Assembly (NCBI GenBank): GCA_022823405.1 | Contig: JAJDXD010000108.1 | Span: 1-64,000, forward strand | Reading direction: 5' to 3' | Length of the DNA stretch: 64,000 nt | From: Gammaproteobacteria bacterium | Lineage (GTDB): Bacteria; Pseudomonadota; Gammaproteobacteria; Arenicellales; JAJDZL01 | Shown: in pieces, positions 59,061 through 64,000 of the stretch | Position numbering within the stretch: position 1 is the first letter of the stretch | Layout: every line of letters starts with the position of its first letter | The notes under the pieces: model-generated | The model's input: only the letters and a program-made list of their open reading frames with translations | The model's database searches: none | Told to the model about the DNA's origin: nothing | Position numbers and translations under genes: made by a program

Positions 59061-59891
59061 TCACTTGACTGCACCGAATGTCAGACCGCGGACTAGCTGT
59101 TTCTGGCTGAACCAGCCCAATATGAGGATGGGAGCGATGGCCATCGTCGATGCTGCACTGAGTTTTGCATAGAACAGTCCCTCGGGGCTTGAATAGCTTG
59201 CAATAAATGCGGTTAACGGTCCAGCTTTTGCAGCAGTCAGGTTCAAAGTCCAGAATGCTTCATTCCAGGCAAGAATGAAATTAAGCAAAATGGTAGATGC
59301 AATGCCCGGCACAGCCATAGGAGTTAACACATGCAGAATTTCCTTCTGCAGCGATGCACCGTCCATTCGCGCAGCTTCCAGAATCTCCTTTGGTATTTCC
59401 CTGAAATAGGTGTAGAGCATCCACACAATGATTGGCAGGTTGATCATCATCAAGACTACGATTAAGCCGATAAGCGTGTCCAGAAGGTTGAGTTGAATAA
59501 AAATTAGATAAATTGGATAGAGAACGCCCACAGCCGGTAGCATTTTGGTCGAAAGCATCCAAAGGAGAATGTCTTTCGTGCGCTTGGACGGAGTGAAGGC
59601 CATGGACCACGCAGCAGGAACCGCCACAAGTATGCCAAGCAATGTGGACACACCAGCGATAATCACCGAGTTCCATAAGTATCGCAGGTAATCTGAACGT
59701 TCTTGAACGATCGAATAATTTTCCAGTGTCCAATCGAAAAACAAAAATACCGGTGGATCTGCGATTGCCTGAGCTTCCGATTTGAAACTCGTCAGGATGG
59801 TCCAAAGAACCGGAAAGAAGATTAAAAGACCTATCGTCCATGCGATGGCGGTGATGATAATCTTACGTTGTATTGTGGCGGTACGGACCAT
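59061..59891 (-). CDS. smoG: Polyol ABC transporter permease (MalG-type)
   Basis: 276 residues with six membrane segments. The EAA loop near the C-terminus reads EILEAARMDGASLQKEILHVLTPM (EAA-x3-G). It resembles the MalG-like inner-membrane subunit of CUT1 sugar/polyol importers (SmoG). It forms a heterodimer with the product of the gene 12 bases upstream. A 165-base gap separates it from the ATPase gene. Confidence 0.9.
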   Translation of the reverse strand: MVRTATIQRKIIITAIAWTIGLLIFFPVLWTILTSFKSEAQAIADPPVFLFFDWTLENYSIVQERSDYLRYLWNSVIIAGVSTLLGILVAVPAAWSMAFTPSKRTKDILLWMLSTKMLPAVGVLYPIYLIFIQLNLLDTLIGLIVVLMMINLPIIVWMLYTYFREIPKEILEAARMDGASLQKEILHVLTPMAVPGIASTILLNFILAWNEAFWTLNLTAAKAGPLTAFIASYSSPEGLFYAKLSAASTMAIAPILILGWFSQKQLVRGLTFGAVK

Positions 59892-59903
59892 AGCTTGCTA
59901 TTC

Positions 59904-60770
59904 CTATTTGTCCAAATTCTTGCCGACGATGCGCATCAGAAAGATCGCCACGATATTAGCAAGGATGATCGCGTAAACACCGCCAGCGGATCCTAATCCC
60001 ACATTCTGGCTTTCCAGAACGCGCTGGAATATGAGGTAGGTTAACGTTTTCGTTCCAAACGAGCCTTGCGTAGTTACGAAAATTTCGGCGAATATTGATA
60101 ACAGAAAGATGGTTTGAATCAGTATGACAATGGTAATAGCCTGTCCGAGGTGCGGCAAAATGATGTGGTAGAATCTTGCCAGCGTCGAAGCACCATCGAT
60201 TTCAGCCGCCTCAAGTTGTTCGCGATCAAGTGACTGAATGGCTGTGAGCAGGATCAATGTCGCAAAAGGCAGCCACTGCCAAGAAACAATCATGGTGACA
60301 GATAAAAGCGATGCCTGGCTTAGCCATTCAAAAGGCGCAAGACCGAAGAACTTCCACAAGTGTGCGAAAAGCCCATTGACGGGGTCCATGAACATATTCT
60401 TCCACACTAGGGCGGATACGGTTGGCATCACAAAAAACGGCGCAATGACCAGAATTCGAACGATACCCTGTCCCCACATCGGTTGGTCGAGCAGTAGTGC
60501 CAGCAGTATGGCGAAAAATACTGTAATTAGCAGCACACCACCGACGATCGCAAGCGTCGCCTGAACGCTTGGCCAAAATGAACTTGAAGTGACGAAGCGT
60601 ATGTAGTTCTCGAATCCAACCCACCCCAGATCGCCGCCGCGTAGTGGAAGAAATTTTTTGAACGAGAAGTAGAAGGTCATCGTCAGTGGCACAAGCATCC
60701 ACACAAGCAATAGAAACACTGCAGGAGCCATCATCATTCGGGAGATGGTTCTTGAATCCAGCGTAGCCAC
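59904..60770 (-). CDS. smoF: Polyol ABC transporter permease (MalF-type)
   Basis: 288 residues from GTG 60770, preceded by AGAGG. Six membrane spans; EAA loop EQLEAAEIDGASTLARFYHIILPHLG. This is the first permease of the CUT1 importer. A 235-base gap containing a strong hairpin lies between it and the binding-protein gene upstream; the second permease follows after 12 bases. Confidence 0.9.
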   Translation of the reverse strand: MATLDSRTISRMMMAPAVFLLLVWMLVPLTMTFYFSFKKFLPLRGGDLGWVGFENYIRFVTSSSFWPSVQATLAIVGGVLLITVFFAILLALLLDQPMWGQGIVRILVIAPFFVMPTVSALVWKNMFMDPVNGLFAHLWKFFGLAPFEWLSQASLLSVTMIVSWQWLPFATLILLTAIQSLDREQLEAAEIDGASTLARFYHIILPHLGQAITIVILIQTIFLLSIFAEIFVTTQGSFGTKTLTYLIFQRVLESQNVGLGSAGGVYAIILANIVAIFLMRIVGKNLDK

Positions 60771-60825
60771 GACGGTTGCCTCTTGAGACTGGGGTTACAC
60801 TAGCCGGCAATCACTAGGACTGTGG

Positions 60826-60852
60826 CTGAAGGAGGAGCGTGTCCTCCTTCAG
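60826..60852. other. Perfect 11-bp stem hairpin between binding-protein and permease genes
   Basis: CTGAAGGAGGA pairs exactly with TCCTCCTTCAG around a 5-base loop. No T run follows on the transcribed (minus) strand, so it is not a classical terminator. In the mal operon a hairpin at this place stabilises the binding-protein part of the mRNA so that it is made in excess. The same role is plausible here. Confidence 0.75.
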
Positions 60853-61005
60853 TCAAGCGTGAACAAATAACTTCGAATTTGCACATCGGTAGAATGGCAA
60901 TGACCCCGAAAACCGATTAAATTTCAGACGAGAGAGATTATTCGGCTGTCTAATACTGATCATTCGAATTCATCTTAATCATTCGGTCTTTGAACAATCC
61001 GACTC

Positions 61006-62328
61006 CTAGTAGCCAGCAGCTTCCATTTCGTCCGTCGTCAGAGCTTGTGCCTTTTCGAGCGCTTCGGCAACAGATTGCTGACCAGCGAGTGCTGCGGAAA
61101 ATTCTTGCCCAACCTGTGTGGCGATGCCGGCGAATTCGGGGATCGCGACGAACTGTACGCCGGTATAAGGAACAGGATCAACTGTCGGCTGTGTCGGATC
61201 GGCAGCGTTGATTGAATTCAATGTCATTTCAGCAAAGGAAGCAGCTTCCTGATAAGCTGGATTCGCGTAAAGCGATTTGCGGGTACCTGGTGGAACATTG
61301 GCCCAGCCTTCTTTGGAAGCAACCAGCTCAGTGTATTCTCTGCTGGTTGCCCAAGAGATGAATTTCTTTGCCGCGTCTGTTGCATCCGAACCTGCTGGGA
61401 TTGCCAAAGACCATGCCCATAGCCAGTTTCCCCGTTTACCCAGACCGTTATCCGGTGCCAATGCAAAACCGACGCTATCAGTTACGGTTGAGTCATTCTG
61501 GTTGGTTACAAATGAGGCGGCCACGGTTGCGTCAATCCACATTCCGCACTTGCCTTGCTGGAAAAGCGACAGGTTTTCGTTGAATCCATTGGTTGATGCT
61601 CCTGGAGGGCCGTAGCTGTTCATCAGGTCAACGTAAAAGTTGAGCGTGTCGGCCCACTCACGGCTATCGAATTGAGGCTTCCAGTCCTCATCAAACCAGC
61701 GAGCACCGAATGAGTTCGCAGTAGCAGTTAGAAATGCCATATTTTCACCCCAACCGGCTTTACCGCGGAGGCACACGCCGTAGACTTCGTTGTCTTTATC
61801 GGTCATCGCCGCCGCAGCTTCCTTAATGAAATCCCAGGTTGGCGCATCGGGCATCTCGAGACCAGCTTTCGCCATTAAGTCTTTACGAAACATAACCATG
61901 GAACTCTCGCCGTAAAACGGAGCTGCATAGAGCTGGCCATCGACAGTGAGGCCGTTACGGATAGCCGGCAGAAGGTCGTCAACATCCCAATCTGGTGGAA
62001 GATCGTTCAAAGATACCAGCCAACCGTTATTACCCCAGATTGGCACCTCATAGGTACCAATCGTAAGAACATCAAATTGGCCTCCCTTTGCCGCGATGTC
62101 CTGGGTGACGCGCTGACGTAGCACATTCTCCTCCAAAGTAACCCACTCGAGGGTAATGTCTGGATTTTTGGCTGTGAAATCGTCAGTTAGACCCTGCATT
62201 CGGATCATGTCGCCGTTGTTGACAGTCGCAATGGTAACTACGGTAGCGGCGTGCGATTGATTGAATGTTCCTCCAACAACTGCGAACACGAGCAAACCGG
62301 CTGCAAATAGTGCTGACTTCTTGCGCAT
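61006..62328 (-). CDS. smoE: Polyol ABC transporter substrate-binding protein
   Basis: 440 residues. Signal peptide (MRKKSALFAAGLLVFAVVGG) with cleavage after SHA at about 27. The mature protein is an SBP-type extracellular solute-binding protein: VTIATVNNGDMIRMQGLTDDF and FDVLTIGTYEVPIWGNNGWL match the sorbitol/mannitol-binding SmoE group. AGGAG lies ten bases before the ATG. It is the first gene of the transport operon and should be the most strongly expressed. The ROK regulator gene lies 274 bases upstream. Confidence 0.9.
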   Translation of the reverse strand: MRKKSALFAAGLLVFAVVGGTFNQSHAATVVTIATVNNGDMIRMQGLTDDFTAKNPDITLEWVTLEENVLRQRVTQDIAAKGGQFDVLTIGTYEVPIWGNNGWLVSLNDLPPDWDVDDLLPAIRNGLTVDGQLYAAPFYGESSMVMFRKDLMAKAGLEMPDAPTWDFIKEAAAAMTDKDNEVYGVCLRGKAGWGENMAFLTATANSFGARWFDEDWKPQFDSREWADTLNFYVDLMNSYGPPGASTNGFNENLSLFQQGKCGMWIDATVAASFVTNQNDSTVTDSVGFALAPDNGLGKRGNWLWAWSLAIPAGSDATDAAKKFISWATSREYTELVASKEGWANVPPGTRKSLYANPAYQEAASFAEMTLNSINAADPTQPTVDPVPYTGVQFVAIPEFAGIATQVGQEFSAALAGQQSVAEALEKAQALTTDEMEAAGY

Positions 62329-62380
62329 GATGAAATTTCTCCTAGGAAAATAATTAATTTATCAATGTGATTTATATATA

Positions 62381-62397
62381 CAGCAAATTTTTTGCTG
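62381..62397. promoter_or_regulatory. Candidate operator upstream of the transport operon
   Basis: CAGCAAATTTTTTGCTG is a perfect 7-bp inverted repeat with a 3-base centre. On the minus strand it directly precedes TATATA, a possible -10, about 50 bases upstream of the binding-protein start. Such a site overlapping the promoter would suit a repressor, most simply the ROK protein encoded next door. Confidence 0.5.
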
Positions 62398-62602
62398 AGT
62401 CAAGCATAAATGTTCAATTTTTATAGGTTACCGGTTCAGTCCTTACCGAAATTCAGATAACGATCAGTTTCTGGTTGGAACGCTCTAAAGGACAGTAAGC
62501 AAGTAGCTGTTGTACAGATGCGAAAGTCTGTTTGCTACCGTGCGACAGGTTATTAGTGAAATCGATTTACCCGTCAGAGTGCTACTTTCATTGCGGTAGC
62601 AT

Positions 62603-63826
62603 TTAGTTACTCGGATGGACCGCTGGAATCGTCTCAGCTGAGCGCAGATTCTTCCCGGTTTTAACCAACAAATCAGAATCCGGAGAGAATCTCTGAATCA
62701 GCGGCATTAGTGCAGCACCCATCACTCGGGCAGATGGACCAATCGATCCGATTGCGATCTCAAATGGTGAAAGACCAGCATGATTGAACTTCGCACAAGC
62801 TTTTGAAACAGCATTGACAATTCGCTGTCTCCATGTTGGGCACAGCAGTCCGTCTATCACGACTTCCTGGAAATCGATTACGCTGGTTGCTGAAATGATT
62901 GCGTGCGACAGAGCGGGTACAGTGCGACGCATCCAATTGTTGAACACGAATTCAGCGTCATTGACAGGCGAGAAGTTAAACATGTCCGAAATGTCAAATC
63001 CAGCGGAAGCCAGTGAACGTTCAAGTTCAATGACAGATGTTAGGTGAATCAACTGATTGGGCTGGCCGTCAGAATTTTTCCCGCCCATTGGCAAGGAGCC
63101 GATGGCACCCGCGTTAATTTGTTCGCCTCGATGCAACCGGCCATCAATCACCACACCGCCTCCGACGAAAGTGCCAAGGAAAAAATACAATGCACTACGT
63201 TTTCGAATCCGGTCGCCTGCAATCATCTCCGCAGCACAGGCTGCAGTGGCGTCATTGAATAGCGATACTGCCAGTCCGGTTGATCTCTCAAGCTGCTGCG
63301 TAACGTTGATTTTGCGCCAGCCTTTAAGTGCAGCTGGATCCAGGCCCAGCACATCTGACCACTCGTGCAGGTCCCACGGAATCGCGACACCGAGCCCCGT
63401 AATTCGCTGTTGAAGTTGGGAATCTACGCACTCTATCAGATCCTTTGAAACCTCTATAGCAGCAGTCATGGTTGGCTCAGGCAGCGGTGCGTCGTAGCGT
63501 TTGGTTCGCGATGCGATGACATTGCCATTAAAATCGACCAGTATCGCTTCAAGACTGCGACGCCCTATTTTTACGCCGATAGAAAACGCACCTTGAGAAT
63601 TGAGAGCTATTGGGGTGTACGGTTTACCTACCTGTCCACGCACACGTTCAAGCTCAACAAGTAGTCCTTCGTCGATGAGAGCGTTAACGATTACCGTAGC
63701 AGCCTGGCCGCTGAGCCCGGTGGTTCGAGCAATTTCCGCCTTCGACAATGCACCTTCCTGGCGAATGGCTGCGATCATCAGCCGTTCATTGTAAGCTCGC
63801 AGACCTATGGAATCTCCGCCTCGCAT
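62603..63826 (-). CDS. ROK-family transcriptional regulator
   Basis: 407 residues. An N-terminal winged helix-turn-helix (LSKAEIARTTGLSGQAATVIVNALIDEGLLVE) is followed by a ROK kinase-like sugar-binding domain with LFNDATAACAAEM and LGTFVGGGVVIDGRLHRG. The canonical ROK zinc cysteine cluster is not evident. ROK repressors of this type (XylR/NagC-like) control sugar and polyol genes. Its position directly upstream of, and in line with, the transport operon suggests it senses a polyol and represses it. An inverted repeat near its own start hints at autoregulation. Confidence 0.9.
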   Translation of the reverse strand: MRGGDSIGLRAYNERLMIAAIRQEGALSKAEIARTTGLSGQAATVIVNALIDEGLLVELERVRGQVGKPYTPIALNSQGAFSIGVKIGRRSLEAILVDFNGNVIASRTKRYDAPLPEPTMTAAIEVSKDLIECVDSQLQQRITGLGVAIPWDLHEWSDVLGLDPAALKGWRKINVTQQLERSTGLAVSLFNDATAACAAEMIAGDRIRKRSALYFFLGTFVGGGVVIDGRLHRGEQINAGAIGSLPMGGKNSDGQPNQLIHLTSVIELERSLASAGFDISDMFNFSPVNDAEFVFNNWMRRTVPALSHAIISATSVIDFQEVVIDGLLCPTWRQRIVNAVSKACAKFNHAGLSPFEIAIGSIGPSARVMGAALMPLIQRFSPDSDLLVKTGKNLRSAETIPAVHPSN

Positions 63827-63853
63827 CAGTTCGCTACACTCCTCAATTTGAAT

Positions 63854-63894
63854 CCGAATTAATCAAGATTTTAAACAAAACTGATTAAATTCGG
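63854..63894. promoter_or_regulatory. Imperfect inverted repeat upstream of the ROK gene
   Basis: CCGAATTAATCA (63854-63865) and TGATTAAATTCGG (63882-63894) form an inverted repeat with one extra base and a 16-base spacer, 28 bases upstream of the start. It could be an autoregulatory operator or simply A+T-rich promoter sequence. It does not match the repeat at 62381. Confidence 0.3.
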
Positions 63895-64000
63895 GCAAAT
63901 AGTAAATCAATCTAATTTATAAATTGTAAGGAAGTAAATTAGTAGACAGCTCAATTCAGGTGTGACTACGGTTTGGGCATTCGTGCACTGAGGACTGGAT

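Overview
The window looks like about 64 kb around the replication origin of a gammaproteobacterial chromosome. The main evidence is gene order. One set is gyrB-dnaN-dnaA on one side and rpmH-rnpA-yidD-yidC-mnmE-mnmG-rsmG-parA-parB on the other. Others are lolB-ispE, prfA-prmC, and mlaDB-ibaG-grxD-murA-hisGDC. The species cannot be named from the sequence. Base composition is moderate, clearly more A+T-rich between about 9.3 and 15.2 kb and more G+C-rich around 54-56 kb.

Layout. 0-9 kb: end of an M23 peptidase, a VUT-type transporter, ispE, lolB, a TPR lipoprotein, prfA-prmC, xth, tRNA-Met(CAT) and a BenE-type transporter. 9.4-15.1 kb: an A+T-rich island. It has a GHKL ATPase with two uncharacterised companions, then a DNA methyltransferase and a restriction endonuclease that overlap by ATGA. 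The methyltransferase gene carries a run of ten G, a strong phase-variation candidate. 15.5-19.6 kb: an aminotransferase, a pair of acyl-CoA dehydrogenases and apaG. 19.6-25.1 kb: gyrB, dnaN, a probable oriC and dnaA, with no recF. 25.4-37.8 kb: the ribosomal L34/RNase P/YidC/MnmE/MnmG/RsmG/ParAB block, with a parS-like site in mnmG. Inserted between mnmE and mnmG are a TolQ/MotA-like channel gene and a 966-residue protein. That protein has a MotB/TolR-like membrane segment followed by a huge, internally repeated coiled coil.

37.8-44.1 kb: a BamC-like lipoprotein, a small lipoprotein sharing a short aromatic/charged motif with it, and the tesA/ybbA/ybbP module. 44.7-51.6 kb: a reduced mla set (D and B only), ibaG, grxD, murA, and hisG-hisD-hisC-hisB. 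The his genes stop abruptly at a decayed IS3-family transposase. 52.3-55.8 kb: a RidA-like protein, a methyltransferase, and an NCS2-type permease with a C-terminal domain resembling an RsbW-type ATPase. 56-64 kb: a leftward polyol (sorbitol/mannitol-type) ABC uptake and oxidation operon with a ROK regulator, in which the short-chain dehydrogenase gene is decayed.

The two best candidates for undescribed systems are the GHKL-ATPase cassette beside the G-tract methyltransferase and its endonuclease, and the ion-channel/giant coiled-coil pair embedded in the origin-proximal housekeeping block. All product names rest on motif reading and recalled family signatures. No search was run.
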